Under the pieces are notes generated by a model. The model did not search any database. It was not told the origin of the DNA and saw nothing but the letters and a program-made list of their open reading frames with translations. Below, one piece after another: positions 13,358-25,782 of a stretch of DNA of 64,000 bases. A program made the position numbers and the translations under genes. The stretch comes from Rhizophagus irregularis (taxonomy: Eukaryota > Glomeromycota > Glomeromycetes > Glomerales > Glomeraceae), in assembly GCF_026210795.1 (NCBI RefSeq), contig NC_089455.1:3400123-3464122 (forward strand). Direction: 5' to 3'. How positions within the stretch are numbered: the first letter of the stretch is position 1; every line of letters begins with the position of its first letter.

Positions 13358-14853
13358 ATTTAATTGGATTTGGCTGGAACCAAAGAAATATAGAATTTGA
13401 TATTGAAAATAACTTTTTTTTTTACAATTTGGACACGAAGCATTTGATTCACCATATTTATTATTATTAATATTTATATCATATATTTCCAGATAAGTTA
13501 CATTAGATCATTTCATTTAGTATTTTACTCCTTTTGTATTTATGAACTTTTGTGTTTTGAAATTTTTTTTGTAATTTTTTTTTTTGGTTTCTGTTGCGTC
13601 TTTTTAAAGATCTTTTTTTTTTTAAAAAAAAAAAAAAGCTTGATTTCAAAAAAAAAGAGATTATTTTTTTTTCTTTTTTTTTTGTTTGATTAGCAAATCA
13701 AGAACCGAGTAATGAAAAATGGACGAATTATTATTGTTCCGGAATCTAAACTGTCATAATTTTGCGCGCTGTACGAGTGATTAAAATGTAATTCCATAAT
13801 AGCATCGATATTTATATTATACTGATTTAGACTTTAGATTATTTCATCAGACCAAATCGGTTCATATCAATTTTTTTTTTCTTTTTTTTCTTTTTCCTCT
13901 TTACTTACATTAACACCATAATGAAACGTCATGAAAACCTTTCTTCTTTCTCACATAAAATTCTTTTTCTTTTGTACTATAGTTTTTTTTATTCCCTTTT
14001 TCCCCTTTTATAAATCATTTATTTTTTTTTTTGCCAATTAGTATTTACGCAATAGATACACAAAAAAATTAATCTTTTATCCAAAAAATGGAAAAAAAAA
14101 TTTTCTTGTTAAAATTTTTGTTATATATATATATATAAAAGGAGTTGAAAATAAGAATGAGGGCAAATTATTCGAGTGGACTTTATTTTTATTTTATTTT
14201 TTTTTTAGTTTATATATATTTTTTTTTCTTTTTTTTTGAAATTAGTAATTAAAAATATATTTTTTTCTTATATTAAATAATAAAAAGATATATATCAACT
14301 TTTATATTAAAATATTTATTTTAATTAACAGAATTATTTTTTTTAGACAACTTTATTATAATTTAGCATTTTTAACATTTTTAACAATATAAACAATAGC
14401 AATAAGAATGATTTTTCTATTTATAATTAGTTTTTTAATAATTAGGTTATTTTTTATTAATTTATGTTGAAAAAATGAATAATTGGTTTGTTTTTTTAAT
14501 ATAGAAAACAATCTAATTATTTATTTATTTATTTATTTTATTTATTTATTTTATTTATTTATTTTATTTTGAAATATTTTTTATTTTTAGGAAATTTAAG
14601 ATTATTTTATGGAATTTTTTTTTTTGCTAATCTTGCAAAAAAAAGAAAATTTTTTTTCAATTAATATTATAGATCATATTAAAAAAAACGGTATTTATTT
14701 ATTTATTTGTTTTATTATTTAAAGTTGGTTATTTTATTATTAGTTATCAGCTAGTATATAGTTTATTTTTAATATTTGGTTTTTTATAAATTATGTTTTA
14801 ATTATTATTATTATTCTTATTAAAATAATGAGTTTGGTAAACCAATTTTACCA
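13358..14853. other. 3' flanks of SAP gene and NDUFAF1
   Basis: Convergent intergenic region, extremely T/A-rich. It holds a TTTA microsatellite at about 14517-14577 and a shorter one near 14695-14710. No gene seen. Confidence 0.6.
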
Positions 14854-15997
14854 TTATGTTTTTTCTTGGTCTTTTTGTGATGGTTGAATATTCCAATCAC
14901 CTGATAAGTATAAAATTGTTGGTAAAAAAAAATGGGTTAATACTTGAAAGATAAAATACTGAATGTTTAAATAAATTGTAATAAAATAATATTACCTTCA
15001 GTTGAATCAGTATTCATTGTTTTAATCCAATCAATATCTAAACAAAAAGAGCCAGGTTGACTTAAAATAGAGAATCCAATAGTTTTAACTCGTTCCCTAT
15101 ACATTTCTATTTGAGGATCTTGTACAATTCCATGATTTGTTAATATAAAATCTCTAAACGGAATCTAAATATATTTGAGACATTTACCAATTAATTGATT
15201 ATTATCATGAAAGGAACAAAAATAGATAAAATAAAAAAAAAATAAAATAAAAATACCATTACTATTTCCCATTCACCAGGTTTTCTCAGAAATAGACGAT
15301 GTTGAAATAAATCAGTAAGTACGGGACCATCAGTTTGTATATTTACAAAATATTTTTTGTTATCACCACGTGCCTTTATAGCTAAATAACGAAATAATGA
15401 AGTATCCCAGCATCTTACTCCAAATAATGACGATCCACGGATCTACATAATATATTGAAAGCGAAAAAAAAGTAAAAATATGGACGGAAAAAATTGGGAT
15501 GCAATGAAATCAGAATATGTACCCTTGATCTTATACCCGCGTAACCACTCCTTGTCAACTCTTGATTATATTTTGGTATATCAAGAGAAATATTTCCATG
15601 AAATTTACCATATCCTTCTATAAATTCTAAACTTGCATTCGAAAATCCTACATTATTTTAAATTTATAAGAAGAAAATATTATCATATAAAAGTTTGTCT
15701 TTTTTTTTCGAGAGAATACCAAAAAGCAATTAGAAAGTGAGAGAAACAATTGATTTTATATACCTCCAATATCTTTATCACATCCTATAACCCAATTTTC
15801 TAATTCTTTCGCATTATTAAATTGTAATAATAATTGTTCTTTTTCCCATGGTACAGGATTAGCTTTTAAAACTATTCAACATAATTAAATATTATTTTTT
15901 TTTTAAAAAAAAAATAGATCTATATATATTTAATAACTTTACTTCTAGTTCCTCCTTCTTTAATAGCATCCAGAGAACGTTTTAAAAAACCTGACAT
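14854..15997 (-). CDS. NDUFAF1: Complex I intermediate-associated protein 30 (NDUFAF1/CIA30 family)
   Basis: Mitochondrial assembly factor for NADH:ubiquinone oxidoreductase. Six exons (minus): 15997-15943, 15871-15764, 15647-15523, 15442-15257, 15164-14996, 14900-14854; phases agree and give 229 residues, a normal length for fungal CIA30. Family signatures in order: NWVIGCDKDIGGFSNASLEF, GYGKFHGNISLDIP, RSGYAGIRSR, YLAIKARGDNKKYFVNIQTD, LFQHRLFLRKPGEWEIVMIP, and IDWIKT near the C-terminus. The protein starts MSGFLKRSLDAIKEGGT; no strong mitochondrial presequence can be claimed by eye. It is divergent from PEX16, with 206 bp between the two start codons. Confidence 0.93.
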
Positions 15998-16203
15998 GTT
16001 TTCTTTTTTCACAATAAATGTGTGATAAAGGGCGGAAATCCTAAAAGATGATTAAAACAGATTTGATTTTCCCCGGCAGTTTCCTCGTACCAACATTCCC
16101 ATATCGGATTAGATGAGTGAGAAATAAGATGACGTTTTTATTTATTTATTTTTTTTTTTATTGTAAATTTTTTTTCTTAAAAATTTATTTTATTTATTTA
16201 ATT
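15998..16203. promoter_or_regulatory. Divergent promoter of NDUFAF1 and PEX16
   Basis: Only 206 bp separate the two ATGs, so both promoters and 5' UTRs must lie here or overlap the genes. The centre (about 16025-16120) is less AT-rich than the flanks, and T-rich tracts precede the PEX16 start. No specific factor site is claimed. Confidence 0.55.
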
Positions 16204-17759
16204 ATGAATATTCTTAGAAAATATGATGATTTTATTTTAAATAATGCTTCACAAATAAGTTCTATCGAAAGTTCTTTAAGAACTTTAACTTATGTTTTGC
16301 CGGGTAAGATCTTTTGGTTCTTAATTTTGAGTGACTGTCTTGTTTGTCTTGCTAAAATATTATGGTTATTTAGGACGTTTTGCTGATGCCGAGTTTGCTT
16401 CTGAAGCGCGTAAGTATTTTATAAACCAAAGTTGCCTTTTAGTACATATTATATTAATTCTAATCTTTGGTGTTTGGTTGTAAATAACAGTCTTTGCAGC
16501 TTTGAATTTGATTGGATTATATCATGATTCGATATTAGTTCGAGCCGCAGAAAATTTAGAACCTTCAAAAAAACCAATTCCCTCACCACATAATAGATAT
16601 ACGAGGTATTGGATTAATTCATCAAAAACGTATCAAAGAGCATCGTTTGCATTAACATTTTTGCAATATACTGATGTGTTAATGGAAATGGGAATACAAA
16701 AGAAATGGGGTAAACAAGTTAAATGGAAATTGATCATTATGGTTGAATTAATAAAGTAAGCAACGTTAAAGTTGCAAAATTTTCTTTCTTTCTCAGTTTA
16801 ATTAACGAGAACTTTCTTTTTGTTCATATAGAGCCATTTGTAGAATTATACTTCTTTATAAAACACAAGAACGTACAATTGTCAATCCAGCTATACCAAG
16901 AAGAGAAATCGATCCATCAATTTTTAATCAAGAAAATTTTTCTTCAAATAGTAGAACGTGGATAGGACAGCGCACAGGATGTAGACGAGATAATTTATCT
17001 TCAGTATCCTCAATTCATCAAAATTCCAATTCTAATAATAATTATTATACATCGTCTTGTGATATAAATAATTATCTAATGAATAAAGTTTTATATGTTG
17101 AGGATATTAAAAACCCGTCCGAATTAGTACATAGGTTACATGGAATAGGAAAATTGGCAGAATTATTGTATATTTTAAGACCTCTTATCTATGGTATATG
17201 TCAAATTTCACCTTGATTTGCAAATTTTTTAAAATAAGTAGGTTTTAATATACTTTTTTATTTCCTGTAGTTCTGGCGTTACAAAAATATGGAAATCGTT
17301 CATGGAAACCTTGGTCATTTTCAATTTTTATTGAATTATCAACAATAGTTCTTTATAAATATTTCTACAAGAAACATATGTCAGGAGGTTATAGATGGCT
17401 ATCTACCTTAGAAAAAGAAGAAGAGAGAAGACGTTTCCGTTTTTTATTTTTCTATTTTTTAAGAGGTCCTTTATATGAAAAATTTACGAGGTATTTTTTT
17501 TTCTTTCAAAAAAAAAACAAAATATTTTAGAGATAACAGAGCAATTAATATTACAAATATAGGACCAAGATCAACAATTTTTGTCATTCCGTTAGCAATA
17601 AACCTATTTTATCACTGTTTGGAGGTATTCTAAGAGATTATCAACCATTATGGGAAAATGTTTATTTCTACAGTAAGTAATTTAAGTAATTTGAAAATTT
17701 TATGTCCGTTATTGATTATATATTTTTAACTTATTTATTTATTAGCCTCCTCATCATAA
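16204..17759 (+). CDS. PEX16: Peroxisomal membrane protein PEX16
   Basis: Peroxin for early peroxisome membrane assembly, with PEX3 and PEX19. Seven exons: 16204-16303, 16374-16409, 16491-16755, 16832-17193, 17271-17490, 17563-17672, 17746-17759; phases are consistent and give 368 residues. Recognisable family segments are YDDFILNNASQISSIESSLR near the N-terminus, the YGNRSWKPW motif after LALQ, FFYFLRGPLYEKFTR, and the C-terminal GGILRDYQPLWENVYFYTSS. The exon 6 acceptor matters: a nearer AG would put the C-terminus out of frame, whereas AAATATAG at 17555-17562 restores the conserved tail. The last exon is only 14 nt. Confidence 0.93.
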
Positions 17760-18072
17760 AAGGTAGTTTTGTGTTTGTGTAACATGTTAGATCTATAATG
17801 AAGTACATTTAGTAAGTCATTAAGTCGTATAAGTTGTGTAAACAAATAAAAATTGTATTTTATGTAATAATACACTTATTACAATAATATTAAAATAACT
17901 CCTCACGGTTAATATAACAAATTTAATATAAGTTATATAAGTTGAACGTTTACCGTTCTGTCTATAATATAATTGTTTTTGAATTAAATCTAAATTATTA
18001 AATTGAAAGTGAATATTGAATATTAAGAACGTTATAATAAAAAAAAAAAATAAGGTATTGAGATTCCGAATT
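17760..18072. other. Convergent 3' intergenic region
   Basis: Lies between PEX16 (plus) and the C2 gene (minus). AT-rich, presumably 3' UTRs and terminators; nothing else seen. Confidence 0.6.
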
Positions 18073-18715
18073 TTATCGGGTAACAACACTATTACACAAA
18101 TGTTCCCAAAAATGCCATAGTTCTTCTAAAGATCTATTTTTATCATCGATAATTCCAAATTTTAATATGATATCACCTTTAACAACATTTTTAGCGGTAC
18201 GTTTTTGTAAAGTATAAGCTGCAGGTTGATTAGCGGGATCATCAAAAGTTCTAGGCATTCCATCATTTAATCCACCATTATTTCTAGCAAATATTTGCTT
18301 AATAGGAATAGTTATTTCACCTAAAAAGTCGCGTCCAAAACGATCTTCATCCCATACTGTTATAGTAATATGTGGAGGTACGTTTGTTTCACTTAATTTA
18401 ATGTCAAATGATGAATTCCATACTGGATTAAGGGTTTTTTTGATAACTGCTGTTTCGTATTTTTTATTCGCTATTCGGATTACTGCGTATGGATCAGAGA
18501 ATCCATCCTTATCACTAATAAACGAAAAAGTTATAGAGAATAAATAAATAAATAATAGAATATGCGAGAAGGAGGAAACTGACTTTTGTAAGATATATAG
18601 TAGAGTTCTATTCATCTAAAAGTTCATTTTTACATCAGACAATAAAAGAAAGTACTTACGCGGCTGCTAAATCTCTAGCTGCAAGTACGCCAATTCTAAG
18701 TATAATTTCAACCAT
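18073..18715 (-). CDS. Single C2-domain protein
   Basis: Two exons (minus), 18715-18660 and 18514-18073, with donor CCGC|GTAAGT, give 165 residues. Almost all of it is one C2 domain: ILRIGVLAARDLAAADKDGF, then SDPYAVIRI, KKTLNPVWNSSFDI and ITVWDEDRFGRDFLGEI. Asp residues in the first (DKD, SDP) and second (DED) loops are the usual Ca2+ ligands, so Ca2+-dependent phospholipid binding is likely. No transmembrane segment or second domain is visible. The tail after GIIDDKNRSLEELW resembles the region after the C2 of fungal PSD2-type phosphatidylserine decarboxylases, so a truncated PSD2 relative is an alternative. Confidence is high for the domain, low for the pathway. Confidence 0.83.
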
Positions 18716-19732
18716 AGTTTATAATAAAATATTTGATTTTTTTTTTAAGAAAAAAGAACGCAAAGTTCAAAGTTTTAGAGAAGTTTTTTTTTTTTAATTA
18801 CACTAAACATTATTTTTCATTTAAAAAATACAACAAAAGGTCTTACCAAATGAAGTTAGCTGGTATATTTGGAGTACAACCCGCAGATGGAAGTAAATTA
18901 ATAACTTGTTTTTATGCAAAATGTTGTACTTTTACCAATAAAATTTTTAATTTTTATCACGCTGACCAATAAATATTTTTTTACCTTAATTAATATTCTA
19001 TACAATTCCGATAATTATAACAAATTCCGATAATTATAACAAAGATTTAGTACAACTCCAAAAAATTCTGATGGTTATTACGAACAATGCGATAATATAA
19101 TTACTTATTGTATTATTATGGAAATACTCAATTGATAGTAGTTTCGGTTATAAAGTAACTTGAAATTTATATCAATCATAAAAATTAAAGTCTCCATAGT
19201 GATAGATTTTTAAGTATCTTTTATTCCAGTTTTTATTTAACACCAATTAATGTGTATCAATAAAATTAAATTTATACCATTTTTCGGGGGAGCGAATACT
19301 GTCATTTATTCTTCATTCTCTTAACATTTCCAAAAATTCTTTCATCTTCAGTCAATTCTATAAACACTAATATCACAATATATTATCCAATCTATATCTA
19401 CAAATTTTTTTACCTTTTTGTTTATTGCAAATCCGTTCTGCGAGGTTGTCATGTGATTTATCGTATGAATCACCGAATTTTTATTTTATACTTAAAAATA
19501 TCATTTCAATATATAAACTGCAATTTTACTATTTTTTTTGTTATTATATTTTTATATAAAAATTATTTGAATCACCTTTCTACAATTTTTAGTATTTTGG
19601 ACCAGATTTTTTTAAAAATTATAAAATTATTCATCTATTAGCTTTTATATATAAAAATATATATATATATATATATTTTAATCAATATAGTGAAGTAATA
19701 AAAGTTTACTAGGCAGATTTTTTTTGAAAGTT
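18716..19732. other. AT-rich intergenic sequence
   Basis: No gene supported. Contains a short direct duplication of CAAATTCCGATAATTATAAC-like sequence near 18998-19040 and an AT dinucleotide tract near 19660-19675. Confidence 0.5.
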
Positions 19733-19743
19733 AAACTGTCATA

Positions 19744-20525
19744 GCATAGCGAACATGCTTTATATCACTTTGACGATCATTTGCCGATCACAAGTTTCAT
19801 TTTATTAAAAAATGATTAAATTATGAAAAAGTGCAAGGCAAAGTAAATGCCTAAATAAGAAAAAAATAAAATATGCCACCTTTTATTGTTGTATAACTTT
19901 AAATTAAATAATTTATATAATTTTTAATTTTTATATGCAAAATTATTAATATGTGATAATTTGAAGTTTCGGGATAAAAATTGAAGGCCGAAGCCGAATA
20001 CGCAAAGCTGAAACTTGAAATTTTGCATGAACATTCCTTTTATTATATATAATCTGTAAAAAAAATAATGCAAGGTTTCGACCCATAATGCAGGTTTTTT
20101 GCTTATAGAGAAATTAGCCAATTATTTGTTATTAATATATTTCTAATAAAAAAGATTATTTACATTATTAAAGATAATGAAAAACTTTTAGTTGAAGATG
20201 AAGATGATAATATTTTAAGTGAAGATAATAATGATGAGAATATTGAAAATAATTTAGAAATAATAGAAAGTAATATGATAACCTGTTTGAAATATTATAC
20301 TAAACATGGTTAAATTATTAATATAATTATTAGTATTTGTATTAATTTTTATGTTTTATATAAATTTTTAATTAAAATTAAAATTCTGTGAAGTTATTTG
20401 TAAATTTTAAACACTTATTATATTTAAAATTGATCTGTCACGACATATGTATTATGTGATAAGATCAAATAAATGATCGGCAAATGATCGGCAAATTTGT
20501 GATAAAATAGAGATGTTCACTATGC
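19744..20525. mobile_element. MULE-type non-autonomous element (MITE), 782 bp
   Basis: Left end GCATAGCGAACAT (19744-19756) and right end ATGTTCACTATGC (20513-20525) are inverted with one mismatch. Similarity continues inward through matching TATCAC and GATCATTTGCCGATCA blocks to roughly 55-65 bp. An 11-bp flanking duplication is readable (19733-19743 and 20526-20536; AACTGTCATA identical, one flanking base different), which fits Mutator-like elements. A short acidic coding-like stretch at 20180-20285 is all that resembles protein. Confidence 0.8.
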
Positions 20526-20536
20526 TAACTGTCATA

Positions 20537-21101
20537 GGCTTTGAACATAGTTTATCAATCCATTTTTCTCACTCAGAATTCAAATACTTATCAAAGCTAA
20601 TATATAATAATTATAGGATAATGATACTTATTTACTTTTTTCTAAATATGAGAGGAACTGGAATGTAATCTCCAGTTGAAGACACTTTATCTCAGCCTTT
20701 GTTTCAGATATTTGCCTTTCATGCATTGAGATTTTTATATTCCCTTTTGGCAATTAATTAATAAAATGATTTGCTTAAATCAACAGACTTTTCTTTCTTT
20801 ATATATTTTCTCAAGTAATCATTTGCATATGAGTCAGTGATCCCCTATTATAGAGGAATACTAACAAATCACATATAGTGCAGTAAATATAAAAAGTTCT
20901 TTTTCCACCTACAAATTTCCCATTTACATATATATTTCTTATTAACCAGGTGTAATCATTCTTAGAAAAGTACTTTGGATTATTTCTAAAAAACTTTTTA
21001 AATGGAGCATAAATACATATCTGGTGTTTCATAATCATGTTTATAATACAGATCTATTAATGCTTTTACTTCTTTAGGATTTATATCACAATTGAAAGAA
21101 T
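20537..21101. other. Decayed coding-like DNA upstream of the 411-bp repeats
   Basis: No intact gene. Minus-strand fragments around 20811-21038 carry several stops (for example KHQICIYAPFKKFFRNNPKY). They run toward the tandem repeats and may be the rest of the same relic. Confidence 0.35.
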
Positions 21102-22352
21102 TTCATACAAATTTTGGTACCATTTATTTTTATGATGGTATTGAAGTAGATAAAAATACTCTTAATAATAAATATATTAGGCATTTTGGATTGATTATAA
21201 TTTGCTAGTATAGGAAAGAAGTTGGATAAGTAGTGATATTTTTTAAGTATGCTATTCATTTGATATACTATTTTCTCCACTTTACTGTTTTTTCTTTATA
21301 ATCTTCATCCACAAAGTATCTATTAACATTCAATTGAGCAGGTACAATTTCATCAAAAAATGCTATATACTTTTGCATCTTTTCACTTATAAAATTTTCT
21401 TCATCATCCAATATTAACCTTTTATATAATATATCCAATAGTGTTGCTTATCATAAATAGTTATAAATTTAAAAACTAAGTAATTATAATAGTTGTAAAT
21501 TAGAATTAAGGACATGCAAAAATTTTGGTACTATTCATTTTTATGATGGTATTGAAGTAGATAAAAATACTCTTAATAATAAATATATTAGGCATTTTGG
21601 ATTGATTATAATTTGCTAGTACAGGAAAGAAGTTGGATAAGTAGTGATATTTTTAAGTATACTATTCATTTGATATACTATTTTCTCTACTTCTCTGTTT
21701 TTTCTTTATAATCTTCATCCACAAAGTATCTATCAACATTCAATTGAGCAGGTACAATCTCATCAAAAAATACTATATACTTTTGCATCTTTTTACTTAT
21801 AAAATTTTCTTCATCATCCAATATTAACCTTTTATATAACATATCCAATAGTGTTGCTTATCATAAATAGTTATAAATCTAAAAACTAAGTAATTATAAT
21901 GGTTGTAAATCAGAATTAAAGACATGCAAAAATTTTGATACCATTTATTTTTATGATGGTATTGAAGTAGATAAAAATACTTTTAATAATAAATATATTA
22001 GGCATTTTGAATTGATTATAATTTGCTAGCATAAGAAAGAAGTTGGATAAATAGTGATATTTTTTAAGTATGCTATATTGCTATTCATTTGATATACTAT
22101 TTTTTCCATTTCGCTATTTTTTCTTTATAATCTTCATTCACAAAGTATCTATCAATATTCAATTGAGCAAGTACAATCTCATCAAAAAATGCTATATACT
22201 TTTGCATCTTTTCACTTATAAAATTTTCTTTATCATCCAATATTAACCTTTTATATAACATATCCAATAGTGTTGCTTATCATAAATAGTTATAAATCTA
22301 AAAACTAAGTAATTATAATGGTTGTAAATCAGAATTAAGGGCATGCAAAAAT
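21102..22352 (-). repeat. Three tandem copies of a ~411-bp coding-derived repeat
   Basis: The landmark TATGATGGTATTGAAGTAG recurs at 21131, 21542 and 21952 (spacing 411 and 410 bp); neighbouring copies are very similar. Each copy contains on the minus strand an acidic coding-like segment that includes DEENFISEKMQKYIAFFDE and VPAQLNVNRYFVDEDYKEK, then stops. The source gene is not recognised. The third copy carries a small insertion at about 22074-22082. Confidence 0.8.
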
Positions 22353-22439
22353 TATGTGATATAGTAGATGGATGAGAGGTCAGGTCCTGCAATCAGTGTT
22401 ACAATATACCTTTTATAGTAATAATATATCTTTTATGGT

Positions 22440-22920
22440 AAATAATATATAATTTATTTATTAAGAAGTTTTTTTGCAATTACTTTATCATCTAAAAGTC
22501 CAATTTCAATGAATTTTTTTTTGTTTTATAAAGTATAAAGAGGGCTACAAAATAAAAAAAGTTTATGCAAATTGAATTATTGAATAGTAAAATAATTGTA
22601 TTATAATATATATATATAATATATAATAATTTATTTATTAAGAAGTTTTTTTACAATTAATTTACTATCTAGCAGTTCAATTTTAATGAATTTTTTTTTT
22701 ATTTTGTAAAGCATAAAGAGGTCTACAAAACAAAAAAAAGTTTATGCAAATTGGATTATTGGATATTGAAATAATTGTATTATAATATATGTATAATATA
22801 CAATAATTTAAGTTTTTTTGCAATTATTTTACCATCTAGCAGTCCAATTTCAATGAATTTTTTTTTATTTTATAAAGCATAAATAGGTTTACAAAAACAA
22901 AAAAAAGGTTATGCAAATTG
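22440..22920. repeat. ~175-bp tandem repeat, about 2.7 copies
   Basis: A unit containing AAGTTTTTTTGCAATTA, a GTCCAATTTCAATGAATT-like segment and AAAAAAGTTTATGCAAATTG recurs at about 22455, 22633 and 22803. Copies are separated by AT microsatellite. No coding content. Confidence 0.75.
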
Positions 22921-23924
22921 TGGGGGTTCAGATCTCTAATTGAGCATAATCATATGATTTCTGGCATATCTCTTATCATCTTTTAGTTAATCATAATAGC
23001 ATAGTATTTACAACCAAATTATAATTTATGTTTATAATATTACAATTCGCTTAGGTTGTAATTCAAAATATAATAATTAATACTTATGGTATGTACTCTT
23101 AATATCTAATTCATCCTCATCCAAAAGACTATATACCTGATTTTGTGTATTTTCACATTCTAAATCAAGTACATAAAAATATGACATAAAATCTCAAGTT
23201 TGCCAAATAGTTTTAAGTTTATTATAGTATGACAAAAATGTTATTTTTTCAAAGTATTAGAAGCATCAATTACTGAATTCACCAAACATTTATTCGTAAT
23301 ATTTTTTTCAATAAATTTATTTTCTTATGATGACTTCCATTTTTTAATGTTATTGTTATTAGGTTTAGAAATATCTGATAAACCTTTTTTGGAATATTAA
23401 TAAAACTTTTTGACAAATTAGCAACTTTACACTAGTCGAAATAGTCCAAATCAGATAGAAATCGATCATCTGATTTTAATCTGATTTATAACTCAATTTT
23501 GACCAATTTTTTTAAAAAGGCAATATTCCGTTTGGGTTCTGAGTGGTTGCTACTCAGAATATAATTCAGAATAAAAAATCAGATATAAATCGGATATAAA
23601 TCAACAAATACTACTAAATTCGACACTATTAATTAGACATAAATCAACTAAATTTATTATATAAATCGGATATAAATCAGATATAATTCAATTACAATTC
23701 AATTTATAAATTCAGATATACTATAAAATATATTATAATACGCAAAACTAAAAATTAGAGTAAAATAAATTCATATATGCTATAAAAAATATAATATAAT
23801 ATAATACGCAAAACTAAAAAAAGAGTAAAATTAATTCAGATATGTAATAAAACATACTATAATACGCAAAACTAAAAAAAAAAGTAAATTAGTAATAAAA
23901 TAGAATTCTGAAATTCCAACCATT
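22921..23924. other. Transposon-end and satellite-like sequence
   Basis: No gene. At 23430 a CACTAGTCGAAATAGTCC terminus points rightward; it matches the terminal repeats at 26924 and 30392. It is followed by short repeats of AAATCGGATATAAATCAG (about 23550-23720) and three variants of an AATACGCAAAACTAAAAA-like unit (23735-23885). Confidence 0.5.
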
Positions 23925-24780
23925 AATCTTTTTGCATAAAACTTTCTGATTTATCCGCTTTATCTTCCAAAATTGCATCTAAATCTTCATCATCAATATT
24001 TAAATCGTCTGTATATTCTGTGTCATATACCATATCTGGTTGATCAACATATGACCAATCGGGAGTATCATCCGGTGGTACTTTATCATAGCATTGTATC
24101 TCGTCGTTATAATTCCGAGGTCACAATTGCTGCGCCGTTTGTTTCACTCTTAAATGTTTATTGAGAACATTTCTTAATAAAAGTCTCAACTAAAATGTAA
24201 AAATAAATAAAATCGGAAAATGTAAAAATAAGTAAAATTGGAATTAGTGAAAATAAGTAAAATAATTAGTGAAAATAAGTAAAATCAGAATTAGTGAAAA
24301 TTTATAGCAAAATAAATTATCAAGATAAAATAAGTAACCTCTTCTAAGCGCCACAATAGATCATAAACATTAATGACCGATTTGAATCTTCATTTTTGGT
24401 TTCACTCACTTCCGGTGAATGATATGCACGATTTGCCAGAATTTTTAACAGATCCCATTTTTCATAACTCATAATTCAGCTATCCTTTTTATTAAAGAAA
24501 TCTTTCGCAGCCTTTATCCTTCGCAATTTTTTCTGATTGATAAATTTAAAATGAGTTAATATGGATCATTAATTTGCCGCTGGATTATATTACATACATT
24601 ATTTAATCTATTATTGGCATGAACTCGTCAATTGTCCATGCTTTCTTTGCCAGATATCCTCAAACTCAACTTAGATCGTCGAGATTTATGTAGGCTACTT
24701 AACCACCTTGTTACCTGGTTAAAGGATGGTTGATAATTCGGAACAAGTGATTTTCAGATTTTGGGAATTAATTTACGTCA
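23925..24780 (-). pseudogene. Decayed copy 1 of an unnamed repeated gene family
   Basis: Read on the minus strand, fragments in order are VTRWLSSLHKSRRSK, KLRRIKAAKDFFNKKDS, SYEKWDLLKILANRAYHSPE and PPDDTPDWSYVDQPDMVYD, then an acidic tail ending FMQKD. These align by eye with VKSWLTALHKYCRVR, VKSTKSLFNKNDE, YHSPEYF and APNWTYVEQNML in the plus-strand relic at 48.3-49.4 kb, so both derive from one family. Stops and frame changes interrupt both. I do not recognise the family; a transposon-borne accessory gene or a lineage-specific gene are both possible. Confidence 0.6.
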
Positions 24781-24959
24781 AATTTTAATGTTTTTTGCAT
24801 TATTAAACGTTTCATTGTAGTTTAAGTTATATTTCTCATTAAGTATTTTTAAGATTGATTTCATTTCGATCTAATTGATATTCAGAAAAAGAAAAATTAA
24901 AGAAAGTATTATGAAATAATAAAATTAGCAACAAACAGATATGTTAGTAGAAAATTCAG

Positions 24960-25650
24960 TATAAATTTGTGGAACCAAAAACGTTAGTTATTAAAATTAA
25001 TAAAAAATTGGTAGTTCGTAAAAGTTAGTATACGAATTTGTATTGAAATTAGTAAAAATTAGTAATTGTAAAGTTAGTATACGAATTTGCGTTAAATTAG
25101 TAAAAAATTAGTAATTTGTAAAAGTTAGTATATGAATCGCGTTAAATTAATAAAAATTTGTAAAAAATTAGTAATTTGTAAAAGTTAGTATATGAATCGC
25201 GTTAAATTAATAAAAATTTGTAAAAAATTAGTAATTTGTAAAAGTTAGTATATGAATCGCGTTAAATTAATAAAAATTTGTAAAAAATTAGTAATTTGTA
25301 AAAGTTAGTATATGAATCACGTTAAATTAATAAAAATTTGTAAAAAATTAGTAATTTGTAAAAGTTAGTATATGAATCGTGTTAAATTAATAAAAATTTG
25401 TAAAAAATTAGTAATTCGTAAAAGTTAGTATATGAATCGCATTAAATTAATAAAAATTTGTAAAAAAATTAGTAATTTGTAAAAGTTAGTATATGAATCG
25501 TGTTAAATTAATAAAAATTTGTAAAAAATTAGTAATTCGTAAAAATTAGTATATGAATCGCGTTAAATTAATAAAAATTTGTAAAAAATTAGTAATTCGT
25601 AAAAGTTAGTAGTATATGAATTGTGTTAAATTAATAAAAATTTGTAAATT
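24960..25650. repeat. 60-bp minisatellite
   Basis: A unit starting GTTAAATTAATAAAAATTTG and including AAAAGTTAGTATATGAATCG repeats with an exact 60-bp period from about 25141 to 25620 (about eight copies). Shorter degenerate copies begin near 24960. Neighbouring copies differ by only one to three bases, so amplification is recent. Confidence 0.92.
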
Positions 25651-25782
25651 GTCATAAAGATGAAATTAGTATTGAAATCAGTTGCAAAAATTAGTATCAA
25701 ATATGTTGTCAAAACTCAACAAACCCTTGCTTCTCTTTTGTTAGGCTCTTTGGGTGATTCTTCAGTTGCATTCGATTTGGAA

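Noticed and set aside
17491-17645. Apparent frameshift disrupting the PEX16 C-terminus
   Set aside because: Using the AG at 17561-17562 instead of the nearer TTTTAG at about 17525-17530 restores the conserved tail and all exon phases, so the gene is intact.
24960-25650. CRISPR-like array from regular 60-bp repeats
   Set aside because: The repeats are contiguous with no unique spacers and the sequence is eukaryotic; it is a minisatellite.
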